A stretch of 64,000 bases of DNA from Anastrepha obliqua (taxonomy: Eukaryota > Arthropoda > Insecta > Diptera > Tephritidae). A program made the position numbers and the translations under genes. Under the pieces are notes generated by a model. The model worked only from the letters and a program-made list of their open reading frames with translations, was not told the origin of the DNA and did not search any database. The DNA lies in assembly GCF_027943255.1 (NCBI RefSeq), contig NC_072893.1, positions 9,920,001 through 9,984,000 on the forward strand, given 5' to 3'. This document shows positions 1-10,695 of the stretch, in pieces. The first letter of the stretch is position 1; each line of letters starts with the position of its first letter.

Positions 1-249
1 TTGGCAGGCTGTGTTGGCATTTGTTGTTTTGAAGGGTTTTTTCTCTGGAATGACGCCCGTAAAGAGGAAACTCTCAAATAGACCTACGTACCAAACATGA
101 ACCAACACTACCCCTCTTCCCACGGAACTGCCAAAAAAGTATTGCGTCACAGAGCTGGTTAGCTCAAAGGCTCTTAATTATAGTTGTCGCCAACGAAACT
201 CCACGCGTATTACGTCATGGATATTTGTTACAAGATTCCCTTCCAGTTA
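1..249. other. Unassigned sequence at window edge
   Basis: No coding frame, terminal repeat or recognisable motif is seen. It borders a decayed LINE on its right and may belong to the same insertion. Confidence 0.3.
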
Positions 250-720
250 TCAGGTGAAAATTTTACAGATTTCGGGTGCATAGCATTGGCATTGGAACAA
301 GACTTGATCAACATCTTCCTTCTCCGTGCAGATTAAGTAGTTTAGTGAACTCGCATGGCCAAATCTACGCCGTGTCTTTAAAGGAATTGAGTTAGGTAGT
401 AATTTTCTTCCCCATGGTTCCTTTCTAACCACGTTGTATGGATGGATATTAGCTCGAGCGTCCGTCTACCCTTAGGTGACCTGTTCCACCGGTCTTACCA
501 GTGGGCGAAAGCCTGCGCCTTTTTTCTTCTTTCTTCGATTTCTTTACGCATTGCTCTATCGCCGAGTTCCGACAGCCTTATAAATAACCTTTGCATTTTT
601 TTAGCCAGAATGTCAACTGGGATTAGTCCTGCGATATTGAACGATGCGTCATTAGAATTTGTGCGGAAGCCACACATAGTACGCAAAGCCCTTAGCTGAT
701 AGATGGATATTAGTTTTCTT
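250..720 (-). mobile_element. R1-type LINE remnant (end of reverse transcriptase)
   Basis: On the minus strand, 495-686 reads MRTMCGFRTNSNDASFNIAG followed by a leucine/arginine-rich stretch. This is the block after the RT domain of R1/LOA-type LINEs, whose usual form is like RTxSxxAxxVIAGxxP. A second frame (250-432) continues with a degenerate C-terminal region containing WGRKLLP and RRFGHASSLNYL. Frame breaks and lost cysteines show a dead copy. The family is read from motif pattern only. Confidence 0.5.
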
Positions 721-1099
721 TACTATTACTGTTTATGTTCAATGCGTCAGCTCAGATCGGTGCCGCGTACAGAAGGGCCGAGCTGACAACCCTACTCTAT
801 AGTAGCCTTTTGCTATGGCTATAGCCGCCGTTGTTTGGCATTATTCGTGCCAGACAGAAATGCACATTCGATGCCTTCTTCAGAGCTTATTCTAAAGTTT
901 AGACGACTATCAGTCATCACCTCGAAGTATTTAATGGCGGGTTTTGATGGATTGTGTCAAATCCAATGCTTATAATTCAGTATCTGATACCAAATCTTCA
1001 GGCAAGTTACACGATGCAGCAGCAAGTACAATTTTATTTCTATTGCCCCGTAGCACACTGCGACCTCTAGTGTGGTCTATTGTGCCAAACCGCGCGCCT
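721..1099. other. Degenerate repeat-derived spacer
   Basis: No frame or motif could be assigned. Its position between two minus-strand LINE fragments suggests decayed LINE, but nothing direct supports this. Confidence 0.25.
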
Positions 1100-1730
1100 A
1101 TGATTGAAGGCTTCTAATGAATTTTAGCACTTCCTCGGGTTTCTTGTTCTATATACCAATGAATTTAGAGTCACACTACCTAGGCTAGTGTAAGATATTC
1201 GTCTTCCGAGAATTGCACATTAGCACAGAATATGCTCTGATGTTCCATGGCCTCTTTCGCAAAAACAACAGACACTTGATTCTACTAATCCTCGTTTACT
1301 GATATGCTAACGAAGACTACAATGCTCCGTATAACATCCAGTGAGAGCTCATAAGGTCTCTCTATCCATATTTAAAACCATACTTGACGATCCTCTATAA
1401 AGAAGAATAAATAGTATTACCTGCCTCTGTCCTGGACCCTCCATCCAGTGTCGTATAATTTCGTGTTCTCCCAGTCTAATTTCGATAGACAGCCTACTTG
1501 TTTGTTGCCGTCATAATCTTCATATTCTAGTAACCTGTCCAAAAAGGTGGTGTTTTTTGCTTCGAGGATATTGAGGTTAGTGAAGCATTCCCCAACCAGT
1601 TTAGATGTTGCTGAGTATGTTTGGCTGTCTGAAAAAATACAGATGTGTTTCGAAGTAATACCTTTGTTGTCATTACCTACCTTAATTCTTTAAGCCATTG
1701 ATATTAGCTTGAAAAAGGTGTGGGATAACC
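1100..1730 (-). mobile_element. LINE remnant: RNase H and C-terminal zinc motif
   Basis: The reverse complement of about 1561-1650 reads KHICIFSDSQTYSATSKLVG, which carries the SDSQ signature of LINE-encoded RNase H. Downstream in the same orientation (about 1150-1290) is CCFCERGHGTSEHILC, the Cys/His motif usual at the C-terminus of such LINEs. Frames are interrupted by stops. This is an RNase H-bearing (I/LOA-like) non-LTR fragment, 5'-truncated and inactive. Confidence 0.5.
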
Positions 1731-2389
1731 AAAATGGATCTTTCAAAGTTAAGCCCAAATACCCCCAAAAGCTCCTACCATCCGCAAGCTTCAACCCATC
1801 TGCAGGTCTCCAAGTCAAGTTGAATTTATAGATTACCTGTCTCACAAAGCGCCCCGTCTAAATCATAAGATATCTTGAAATTTCCTGCAATTCTTAGCGC
1901 AAGAATCATTGCATCAGTTAATTGCACTGCAGAATTATATATGAATTTTGTAGCGATTTCCATATGCCCTGTGAAATTTCCGATTAGGTATTTGTCAGGG
2001 TAAGTAGGTTACCCTCTACTCTGCTGAGTGCTTCCGTGAGACTAGTTCTCATCGCTCCAGTGATGCCATGCCAATGTAATACCTCACACACAGCTTGTTT
2101 TGTTCCATTTCGGTTCGAAATCGGTCTTATTGGAAAACACTTTGCATATTTGAGTGAATTCTTTGCAGGTATACGCAATTAAATTCAAAATTACTGCTTT
2201 AACTTTAAAATAATAATAAAGAGCTAATAAAACTTATTAAGAAAATGTTTTAATTAATTTTAAGTTGTAATCCTTTTAAAGTTGTAATCCTTTCGAGGGG
2301 AAGACTTACTTCTAAAAAAAAACTATACTTTTTATAAATAAAAAGAGTCTCTTTTAGAGAAGAATCTCTAGAGAGAAATAGCCTTGGGA
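1731..2389. other. AT-rich spacer without gene
   Basis: No supported exon. Part of 1980-2180 may be LINE-derived; the rest is AT-rich with runs such as 2320-2345. Confidence 0.3.
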
Positions 2390-3010
2390 TTAAGGGATGA
2401 TGACCATACGCTTACGACGACGCCGACGGTGACTACTAGTCAAGCTACTAATGAACTTCACCAAATTTGTGATATTTAGACCCGCTATATACCCGCAGAC
2501 GTAGCGAAGAAATGAGAGCCCAAATGTCTAAATCTTCGCCAGACGAAAGCAGGGCAGCTGAGGAGAAGGTGTTGAGATGATCCCACCTCGTCCTCAAGAC
2601 AGCTTCTGCAGAACAGACTTGAGGAAATCCCAAGTCTCACCGCATGAACACCCAACGAACAATGTCCGGTAAGGATACCCACCAAATTCGAGAGCTGGGG
2701 CTTTGTTAGCCATAGGAGTTCCCTCGAGCGTCCCCGATCTACCCGTGGCCAGAAGGATCTCGCGACCTTGCACGTTTACGCACTAGCCCAGCGCTCGCTG
2801 AGTTGACTCGAGGCCCATCTTTCCAGGAGCACTGCCATTGAACTACAATGTTTGCGTCATCTCCCAATCAAGATGAACACACTGGAGCGTCAATCCCGCC
2901 GATGGTGTCGATGATATGTCGTCTCCATGGATTTTGTACCGCAATTAGTCAAACCATCCAGCTCAGTATCATTTTCAGTCTTTGAGCCATCTGTGTAGAA
3001 AGTTTGCATC
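2390..3010 (-). mobile_element. LINE B copy (RNase H and C-terminal region)
   Basis: On the minus strand FYTDGSKTE (near 2980) marks the start of an RNase H domain. VGILTGHCSLGVHAVRLGIS and SCLEDEVGSSQHLLLSCPAF (2485-2685) form the C-terminal LTGHxxLGxHxxRLG and Cys/His block. The same family, nearly identical in the 3' part, lies at 49735-50330; a short plus-strand piece is at 15035-15180. The middle of the RNase H is shortened and frames shift between segments, so it is a pseudo-copy. Confidence 0.6.
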
Positions 3011-3204
3011 AAGCTTTCTTAGAGAGCGTTTGGATTTTTCCATTGCAAATTTATAGGACAGCTAGCGGCATAATTTCTTCTAAAATAGAGTTCTAGGGTC
3101 AGTTTATAATTCGGTAGAACTGATCAGACAACCTTTTATACAACATTGGATTTGTCACAGAGCCTTTATTTGAAAACTTTGATGTAACTAAGAAAAGGTA
3201 GAGG

Positions 3205-3450
3205 TGTGGGAGATAAGTAAGTCTAAGCGGACGTGTGAAGAGAAAGTTGGTGGCATTCGGTATACCTTAACATGTCGGACAATTTTGGATAACTAGATAA
3301 CAGAGTGTAGTTGTGTATTACTAACGCGGGTCACACTGAAGTTCTTTGCCTGGTAAGGGTAGTGGTTCGATCCAGGAACGGCATTCAGGAAGCGAGAGCT
3401 CATGAAAATGGTAGTTTACTAGTAGAGGATCTCGGTGAATGTTCTTTTTT
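3205..3450 (-). mobile_element. Decayed jockey-like LINE A fragment
   Basis: This stretch follows, with many substitutions, the 3'-terminal coding part of the LINE A copy at 63680-64000 (shared blocks around the segment before the CPACE zinc motif). It contains a GGTTCGATCC string that resembles a tRNA B-box but belongs to this LINE alignment. Confidence 0.45.
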
Positions 3451-3555
3451 GAATTGAGTGCAACCAATTTTTAAATATTTATGTATGTGCATATAACTAT
3501 GGAACTTTTGAATTTTTCTAATAAAATTTTCTTCTTTTTTCCTTGTAATTCTTAG

Positions 3556-3773
3556 GTTTATTAATGCTCATCGGATTAATTGCATACATATCCATCCTAA
3601 AGGCGGAAATAGGTTCAAAATTGCGATCGAGGTCCTCTTTGCAGCCGCCACTCTTCAAGGTTACCTATGGACAAAGTTTCTTTCTGTTCGTTATTGGCTT
3701 CATAACGACTGAGTTTGTGGGGCTTTTGAACATTTTTCTATACATCAGTCTGCAAGAAATTGGATATTACAAT
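3556..3773 (+). CDS. stg1: Stargazin-like protein (TARP/claudin fold), exon with last transmembrane segments
   Basis: First of four consecutive coding exons of a four-pass TARP-like auxiliary subunit, the protein class that associates with AMPA/kainate-type glutamate receptors and Ca-channel gamma subunits at synapses. The exon follows a pyrimidine-rich acceptor (CTTAG, ends 3555) and stops at AAT|GTAAGT; it enters in codon phase 1 and leaves in phase 0. It codes for LLMLIGLIAYISILKAEIG (end of TM3), a short extracellular link, then YGQSFFLFVIGFITTEF and FLYISLQE, which match the YGWSFxxxxxxFIxxExxGV pattern of TM4 in stargazin relatives. Upstream exons (TM1-TM3, the extracellular GLW-type loop) are outside the window. 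The next exons join in frame (2415 nt, 804 codons plus stop in the window). The family call rests on TM4 and the C-terminal PDZ motif; the symbol is the Drosophila gene I believe is orthologous. Confidence 0.7.
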
Positions 3774-3904
3774 GTAAGTATGTCAGCAAAAATTAAAATT
3801 GATTTTAAAAGAAGAAAAAATGGTGCTGCCTCACATTTTTCTCCAGTATAACGACGCACGGATGCACCAATTCGCAGTCGCAACGGCAAAATTCCATTAA
3901 TTGC

Positions 3905-3990
3905 AATCCTCATTGAGCAAATGGAGGGACCTACAGTTTTAAGCCGACTCCGACTTTTTTGATTGGTTTTTCATGGCGAGGAATCCAAGG
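3905..3990. repeat. Dispersed repeat copy (CCTACAGTTTTAAGCC family)
   Basis: Contains ATGGAGGGACCTACAGTTTT followed by AAGCCGACTCCGA. The same string recurs, slightly changed, at about 55510-55550, where a longer copy is present. No coding sense is evident here. Confidence 0.5.
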
Positions 3991-4760
3991 GACTTTCTGA
4001 GTCCTGTGTATATTGTACTGGGGCCAAAGGGTTTTCGAAATAGCACATGAAGAAATGGAGCTCCATCTTTTCTGCGCTTTCCTGAGAAATAATATGTGCA
4101 GTTCCCATTTAGCAACTGTCAGGGTGATGGCGATGACCGGATAGGAGGTTTCTGAGGCCAATTCAGTCTACTTCCTGGAAAGCTCTTTAAAATTTTTATT
4201 ACCCCCTGCGTACCTATGTCCTGGAACCCAGATCAGAGAAATGTTACCTGCACACCCAAGAGATTTTATCACCTTACAGGAGTTCAATAGTTCGGTTCTG
4301 CACCATGACGTCGTTAGAGCCTTAATCGCGGCTTGACTATCGGAGAAAATGTTAATATCTCGCTCGCTCCCGCGTTCCCTAAGCATTTTGCATGCTTGCA
4401 GGATCGCAAAGACTTCTGCTTGAAAAACACTAGCAGTATTCGGCAGTTTAAAGGAGATAGATATATTGGCTTATTTAGAGAAAACTCCTGATCCGACTCC
4501 CGATTCCATCTTGGAACCGTCAGTGAAGACAGAGGTGCAAGCTTTGGAGCTTTCCCCTCGATCCATTCCTGCCTATTTTGAAAGATTGCCCTAGCACGAC
4601 CCTCAAACTCTAGTTTGCGGATAGAGAGATCTGTTCGAAGTTCGAAGAAATAGGGTGTTAACTGCCCGAAAATGCTACCATATACCTTGAGAGATTGCAT
4701 CCAGAGACCAACCTCCTTTAACCTGAGCGCGATGAAAATATCATAAAGTAAAAGTCAATA
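3991..4760 (-). mobile_element. LINE RNase H fragment inside the stg1-like intron
   Basis: Minus-strand frames give RDINIFSDSQAAIKALTTSW then ISLIWVPGHRYAGGN, the second and third blocks of LINE RNase H, followed nearer 4000 by KTLWPQYNIHRTQK, the linker seen before the C-terminal zinc motif. The N-terminal block (4440-4700) is broken by frameshifts. It is a 5'- and 3'-truncated I-type LINE copy in antisense to the host gene. Confidence 0.6.
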
Positions 4761-4909
4761 GGGAGTAAGTGCAAAGTGATATTCAGGGCAGCACTGGGGC
4801 AAGTTTTACGTGCTCCGGTGATGCCAATGCATGCAGTCCTTTGCACCCTTCACAATTTAGTGTTATTATAGCCCTTCCGCAGAGCTTCGCACCAAACCAG
4901 GCATACATA

Positions 4910-5485
4910 CAGGGTTACCAATATTCGACGGACCCATCTGGCTACCCTTTATCTTTTGACAGAGACGTCAGATCGCTTAATGACATACCGCGTTGGAAGC
5001 GTCAGTCCAAGCAGATTTTTACCATGGAACAGTACACGCCACGCGAGCGCTCTCAAATTGTTGAAATTTACATTCAACACAAGAAGTCAATTGTGAAAAC
5101 TCAACGTGCGTATAAAAAATTAAATAATGTGAAAAGTGCGCCTTCTAAGAACACCATTAAACGTTTGTACGAAAGGTTTTCGACTGGTGATGCTCTTTCT
5201 AATCCAAAGAGACCAAATCAAAACCGACCAAGGCGATCGGATGAGAACATTGCTCTTGTACGGGCCAGTGTTGAGACGTCGCCAAGGAGATCCCAAAATC
5301 GCCGTTCTCAGCAGTTGGGCATTGCTCGGACCACTTTACAACGAATTATCCCCATTGATTTGCATTTATTCCCGTATAAGATTCAATTGACGTAAAGATT
5401 GTTGCCTGCGGACAAGCCTCATCGATTGGAATGGGCCCAAAGAGTCATCGAAATCCGTCGGGTCCATCGAATATGGGCAACCCCG
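4910..5485 (+). mobile_element. Non-autonomous mariner (DD41D-like), copy 1
   Basis: A 576-bp element flanked by TA on both sides, with inverted ends CAGGGTTACCAATATTCGAC and (opposite end) CGGGGTTGCCCATATTCGAT. From the ATG at 5024 it codes for a helix-turn-helix transposase N-terminus (MEQYTPRERSQIVEIYIQ, an RRSQQLGIARTTLQRI second HTH, and FPYKIQLT) that ends at a stop at 5393-5395. The catalytic half is absent: the sequence passes from PADKPHRLEWAQR almost directly into the right terminus. Copy 2 is at 14502-15002. It cannot move itself but could be moved by an intact relative. Confidence 0.75.
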
Positions 5486-6034
5486 TACGTTAAAATTGGT
5501 AAAACAATTGTGTTGTACATCCACAGCACGACCTTATAAATGGTAGTCAGGCACCAACCTATTTGGCTTCGGCACTGTTTATCTGTCTATCTTCATTTCC
5601 CTTTTTCAAATATGAAGAAATGGGTCGGCCGTAAGCGATTTGGGTCAAATGCCTATTTGAGGTTTTCGTGTTATTATATTTTTTGTGGGCACCAAAAATG
5701 TAAGGAATTATTGACCCAATTCAAACCCGTCCCGATTATTTTAAAGTGTTAAGAAAAATAGTATTTCTTCCAAACTACGACAAGGTTTTACACATCCTTT
5801 AATAAACTCCACCTCCGCTAAAAAGTTATTTGAAAAATTCACAAGGAGAATTGCTTTCACTTACCCCAGAGCTCACACACAACGACAGCCAATGTTGCTT
5901 TCAATTTGGCGTTCATGTCAACAATGGCATCCGTTTCCTGTTCCGCTTAATAGTCACATTTCACACACACACACACACACATGGCGCAATGCACCTCTTT
6001 AATATACAATGCACATCTATTTTCGCCTTTGCAG
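5486..6034. other. Intron remainder with CA microsatellite
   Basis: Intron of the stg1-like gene, with no exon signal. A (CA)n run lies at 5962-5980, about 50 bp before the next acceptor. Confidence 0.5.
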
Positions 6035-6348
6035 CGGTTGCCGTGCTTCAATATCACCAATCTACAGGAAAAGCTGAAAGAGAACGAAACTCCTCACAGT
6101 CACACCTATAAAAGCTATAAACATTCCTCGTCCTCGGTAGCCGTCGCACCCACTGTGCGCAAGCCCCAGCAGGGTCCTCGACTAAGCACCAATAACCTTC
6201 ATCAGGTGCACAATGTGTGTATGGCGTCACCCGCAGCCGAAATGGAATTGGATAGTAAAAAGCTGTTGCAACACATGCCTGGCTTTGTTCCGTGTCGCAA
6301 GCATCCGAATGCGGCAGAGGCATTCGTCAACACAGAAATGGAGCGCAG
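6035..6348 (+). CDS. stg1: Stargazin-like protein, second exon in window (proximal cytoplasmic tail)
   Basis: Begins after TTTGCAG in phase 0 and ends at AG|GTGAAA in phase 2, matching the neighbouring exons. It codes for the tail directly after TM4: RLPCFNITNLQEKLKE, a Ser/Lys-rich stretch, then LLQHMPGFVPCRKHP. There is no transmembrane segment or known catalytic motif. The regular phase fit and biased composition (no stops over 314 nt) support a true exon. Confidence 0.75.
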
Positions 6349-6470
6349 GTGAAATATTTTAGATTTTTTAACAACATTTATTTATCTGTTACTGGCTAAC
6401 CCAATGACTAAACAGTAATGAATCAATTCACAATTTTTATGTGTGCCATTTTCCCCTCTTCTGTGCGCAG

Positions 6471-7264
6471 GTATTATTTCGAGAAATCACAACAACCGAA
6501 ATGCAATTTGCATTCGAGGAACTTTGCCAAATCGCTTAATGAACTCTACACCGAGCCATCGCCCGATTTGCCACCACCGCCACCTTCAGCGATTAAAATG
6601 GGCGGCACCTCGCAAACATTTCCCCGCATGCCACAGCAGATCGCACGGTTCGGCGACTTCACGCAAGACTTTCCGCTCACCCGCAGCGTTTCGACTACCA
6701 CAGATATTTATCCCAGCAACAATTTCAGACACACAACACCGCATGTGGAGCGTAAAAGTCGACGCAACATGGCGACAAACACACGACCTCTTGACCCAGC
6801 CACACTAAGCGAAAGTGAACGCGGCGGCGGTGAAAGTGAAATTGAAAGAAATCTGCCACGGCGTCGCCAATTGGCCGATAGCCAGTCTGACAGCAATTAC
6901 GATGATGATGAACCACAGCGGCTGTGCGGCTTAAAACGGGGCATACGTAAGACAAAGGATGAACTTTTTCAGGAGTTTTGCAAACGTGCTGGAATGCGTC
7001 CAAAACCGAAAAACATTTACTTCATTGCCAGCGAAGAAGATGCGATGGCGACATCTGACGATGAAACGCAACGACGTCGTCTCAATAAAGCCGCAAATTG
7101 TTTTGATAGTGGGCAACGTAGTAACAGTGGGCGCCGTAATTTTGGCAGAGAGAGTGATGAAGTAAATGAAGAGCAGAACGCCAGGGAAGCGCAGGATGAC
7201 GATGAAGGAGAAGGTGGCTTTTCGCAGATACAAGATGATGAGGAGCGCATCTACGTCATTCAAG
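6471..7264 (+). CDS. stg1: Stargazin-like protein, third exon in window (acidic/proline-rich tail)
   Basis: Starts after CTGTGCGCAG; the split Arg codon AG|G is completed here and the exon reads RYYFEKSQQPKCN. It leaves at CAAG|GTAAGT in phase 1. The encoded tail has a proline run (PDLPPPPPSAIK), basic blocks (RKSRRN), and acidic clusters (NYDDDEPQ, AQDDDEGEGG). No folded domain is recognised; it is probably intrinsically disordered cytoplasmic tail. In mammalian TARPs the equivalent region is short and phosphorylated, so the length here is notable. Confidence 0.75.
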
Positions 7265-7453
7265 GTAAGTCATTGACCTGATTTATGTGATTGAAAAACA
7301 GGGTGAGAAAGATGCAAGTATCACACAAAGGACTTGGAAGAAATATTAAACTTGTGGAGAGTGTCCTATTAGGAATGAATAATTTGAAAAACTAAAATAA
7401 AAAAGTTCTTCTCCTTATTAAAGGCTGATTAATTTATAGGTATCGGATTTTAA

Positions 7454-8190
7454 GGGGTTACATGGGTTTCGTTGGTTTTTTTTTTTTTGAGTTTTGAGGT
7501 TTTGAGTTTTTTTTTTGGGTTATTAATTTCTACAACATCTCAGGAATATTATCCTAAATTTTCAAGTCGATCCGAATAATGAATTTGGAGATACAGCCTT
7601 TGGAATGTGTGCGCTCCAAGCCATTTTTATTGTTACTCAAAACCTTAACGTTTTTCTCGGAACTGTGTTTTCAAAGTCAGTTGTCAAATGTTCTCGAAAA
7701 CTACTCTACCGATCTTGATGAAATTTTACACAGGTGTTCGAAATACAATTTACTCGTGCTTGAACGAAGGATTTTTTTTTTTTTCAATTACAACTATTTA
7801 AAAAAAATAAAATGTCAAGCAAATTTGACCGAAATTTTCATTTTTTTGCAAAAATGTCTGCCAAAATTCCAACTTTTACTTTTTTTCTTTCCTTCGTTCA
7901 AGCACGAGTTTATGGTCTTAACTAAAGCACCTATTTTTCTTTTTTCATTTTTGATGAGCCTGTCAGTAGTTATGCTGACAACGCGGACGCACCTTTTTTT
8001 CGAGAGGTCACCGGAAATGATGTCACAATGGAGGAGTTTTAATTTTTTTTTTTTTTTTAATTTCAGAAATTATTCATTGAATATGTATCTATAAGACAGA
8101 AAAAAGTTTGAATTAAATAAATAATTTTTACATAGAAAAAAAAATATTGAAACTAGGCCTTTTTTTGCCCGACGAAACCCATGTAACCCC
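7454..8190. mobile_element. TTAA-flanked MITE (Kolobok/piggyBac-like)
   Basis: Lies in the stg1-like intron between TTAA at 7450-7453 and TTAA at 8191-8194. The ends are inverted (GGGGTTACATGGGTTTCGT at left, its complement at right). An internal perfect 19-bp inverted repeat ACTCGTGCTTGAACGAAGG occurs at 7752-7770 and 7891-7910. It has no transposase frame and long T runs. The TTAA target and G-rich start favour Kolobok over piggyBac; this is inference. Confidence 0.7.
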
Positions 8191-8264
8191 TTAAATTGAA
8201 ATAAAACAGCGAAAATTCAAATTGATTAGGCAATCTTTATTTTTATTTTTTACATTTATTTTTT

Positions 8265-9264
8265 AGAGCTAATCCCAACTATGCCGTAATTCGGCCATCC
8301 GGTCGGTATCTCGCGAATAACTTTAGTAATGTTGGCTCCCCATGTTGTTGGCTCAATACTCCTACAAATAAAAGTCCAAAGATGTGAGATCACACGATCT
8401 TGGTGGCCAATCCACTGGTGCGAGACGAGAGATAAATTGCGCACCGAAACGACGACACCGTAAGTCCGAAGTTTCACCGGCTTCATGGCAAGTAGTCTGC
8501 CGACTTGTCCGAACCAAATGTTATTGAGATCGCGGACTTCAATTTCCGACATCAAAAAGTCGTTTATCAGGGCGCGATATCGTTCGCCATTCACTGTTAC
8601 ATTGACGCCAGCCTCGTCTCTGAAGAAATATGGGTCGATGATTCCTCCAGCTCATAGGCCGCACCAAAAGGTAGTTTGCGATGGATCTAATGGCTGTTCT
8701 TGAATGGCTTCGGGTTGATCTTCAGCCCAAATATGGCAATTTCGCTTATTAACGTGGCCATTAAGCCACAAATGGGGCTCACCCCTGAACAAAATTCGGA
8801 TCCCGGAGTGCGAATCTTCAGCGAGTTTTTCAAGGTCCCAACTACTGAAATTATGACGTTATGGACGATCGACCGGCTTCAAGTCTTGGACTAGCTGCAT
8901 TTTATATGCTTTCAAACCAAGATCTTTTTCGAAAATCGCCCAATTGTGACATAAGATTGGCCAAGTTGTTGAGATCGGCAGTAAATCGATTCTTCCGCGT
9001 CTTCAGCGAAACTCTCATAGCCACAATATTCTCGTCACTTTGAGCAGTACGTGATCTTATCGGTCGAGTATCATCTAATAATGTAAAATTATTCTCAATT
9101 TTGCCGATGGTTTCCCAATAGTGCGTTCGGTAGGACGGGTATGTACACCATAAGTTGGCCTTAGCGCGCGATGAACACTTTTCACAGATCATCGATTTTC
9201 CTAATGGAATTGTACGATTTGTAAACGTTGTTGTGTCGTACGTCTTTCCATGATGAAATGTCAA
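8265..9264 (-). mobile_element. Full-length but decayed DD41D-type mariner
   Basis: Minus-strand pieces line up in order: HTH end with RTAQSDENIVAMR (near 9080), LVQDLKPVDRP (near 8890), LWLNGHVNKRNCHIWAEDQP (near 8750), FFRDEAGVNVTVNGERYRAL (near 8610), and a broken C-terminus to 8265. The motif that should hold the first catalytic Asp reads RGEPH instead of SDEAH, and several stops and frameshifts are present. It is the same family as the nested copy at 13488-14397. No terminal repeats were found. Confidence 0.65.
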
Positions 9265-9744
9265 TGAATACAGAGAAAAATTGTGTATTTAGTTCGACAG
9301 TAGTCACGCGTAATCTGTAATAAAACCTCTATTGGAAAAAGTACCTTCAATCTGATCATCCTTTGTAACCAAAGAATGAAGGCTTTTGTTTCAAATACAA
9401 AAACTTATAAACGGACGCCTTGTGGTGTGAGTTCTTTGAATAAAATTTTCATTGGCACTTTAATATGGAACCTAAAATGTGCCAACTGAATTTCTTCAAC
9501 GCCGAAACTAGTTTTTCAGCTCATTTTTTTTTTTTAGGATATTTACTTACACCTTCTGAAAAGGAAAACTCATCGTCAAATCGCATAATCCTTCTGACCG
9601 ACACATCTCGCAGCGTTGCGATGTAACTTCATTCTCGAACCGTTTCCTTGAAACTTTCGTCTCATTACTAGTGGATTCTCACAATTTCTATGCGTTGAAC
9701 GCTCATGTCGCCTCGATGACTTAACCTCGATGCTCATTTCATGA

Positions 9745-10430
9745 CAGCTTCTTCTTTTTCTTCTTCAAGTCATTAATCCCTCGTGGGACATAGGACATCA
9801 AACACGCCTGCGCGTCATCTTGTGCGATTTTCGGCAATGTACTGCGATTGATTCCAACTCTTTCCGATGCTTCCAGCGACCCTTTCAACAGTCGGCCTGC
9901 AAGTTTCCCTTGGTCTACCAAGCTTGCGCCCAACATTCGTGAGAGAGTTCCACTCATATGCTTTTCGTGCAATGCATGCATCTTTTTTCCGTAGAGTGTG
10001 CAAAATTCTTCTCCATTTTTTTGGCGTTTTATGAACATTTCGACGGGCTGCATTTGAGCCTTTTTCGGTAGATCTGCGTTCGAAATTATTTTGGGCAAAA
10101 AATGCGAAAGATGTTCATCAGGCAGCGCTTTATAAAAAAACCTGAAGGCTCGCAGTGATGGATTTAGTCACTTTCATGTACAGGAAGCATAAAGTAGAAC
10201 CGGTCCAACGTTGGATTTGAAAATTCTCATTTTTGTGTGAACGCTGATGTTGTTATTGGGTCACACAGAAGACATCATACCGAAGGCGGCTCTAGCTTTA
10301 CCAATCCGAGATTTGATGTCTTCATCCGTGCCAACGAAAGCTGTTACCTCGCTGCCAAGACAGTTGACAAATAAAAAACTCAAAGGTTCATATAAGTCTT
10401 AGCCCGAAATAGGTGGCTTTAATGGGACAC
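9745..10430 (-). mobile_element. LINE F (RTE/CR1-like) C-terminal fragment
   Basis: Minus-strand reading gives VNCLGSEVTAFVGTDEDIKS and SRIGKARAAFGMMSS (10260-10390; end of RT), then LPKIISNADLPKKAQ, then GRPRETCRPTVERVAGSIGK (GRPRxTWRRTVE type, near 9890), IGKSWNQSQYIAENRTR, and a tail of AAGAAG-type triplets near 9750. This order is typical of endonuclease-RT LINEs with a GRPR box. Two frameshifts make it inactive. Confidence 0.6.
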
Positions 10431-10695
10431 CAATTATTATATTCACTTAGAAGGCACAAAGAATCACAATAAATGCATTTATTAAATCCGGCCTTCGAAC
10501 ACTAAAACGCTTTTACTCTGAATTGTTTGAAATATTTATGTGAATTTTTAAAACTTAAATGGGTCATGAGCTTTCGTCCTCCAGTAAAAAAAGTTTATGT
10601 GAAGTAACTTGCTGCTCTATTAATATTCTTAACCAACATCATAAGCCAAGATCATTAATTTCAAACACTTTCTTCTCTACTCTCCACTATTACAG
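10431..10695. other. End of stg1-like intron
   Basis: AT-rich intron ending in TCTCCACTATTACAG. No other feature seen. Confidence 0.5.

Noticed and set aside
3300..3400. GGTTCGATCC resembling a tRNA B-box
   Set aside because: The surrounding bases align with the decayed LINE A fragment, no A-box or cloverleaf stems could be drawn.
6443..7263. Additional long frames overlapping the third tail exon on both strands
   Set aside because: They are alternative-frame shadows of the stargazin-like exon, which has correct splice phases and continuous composition bias.
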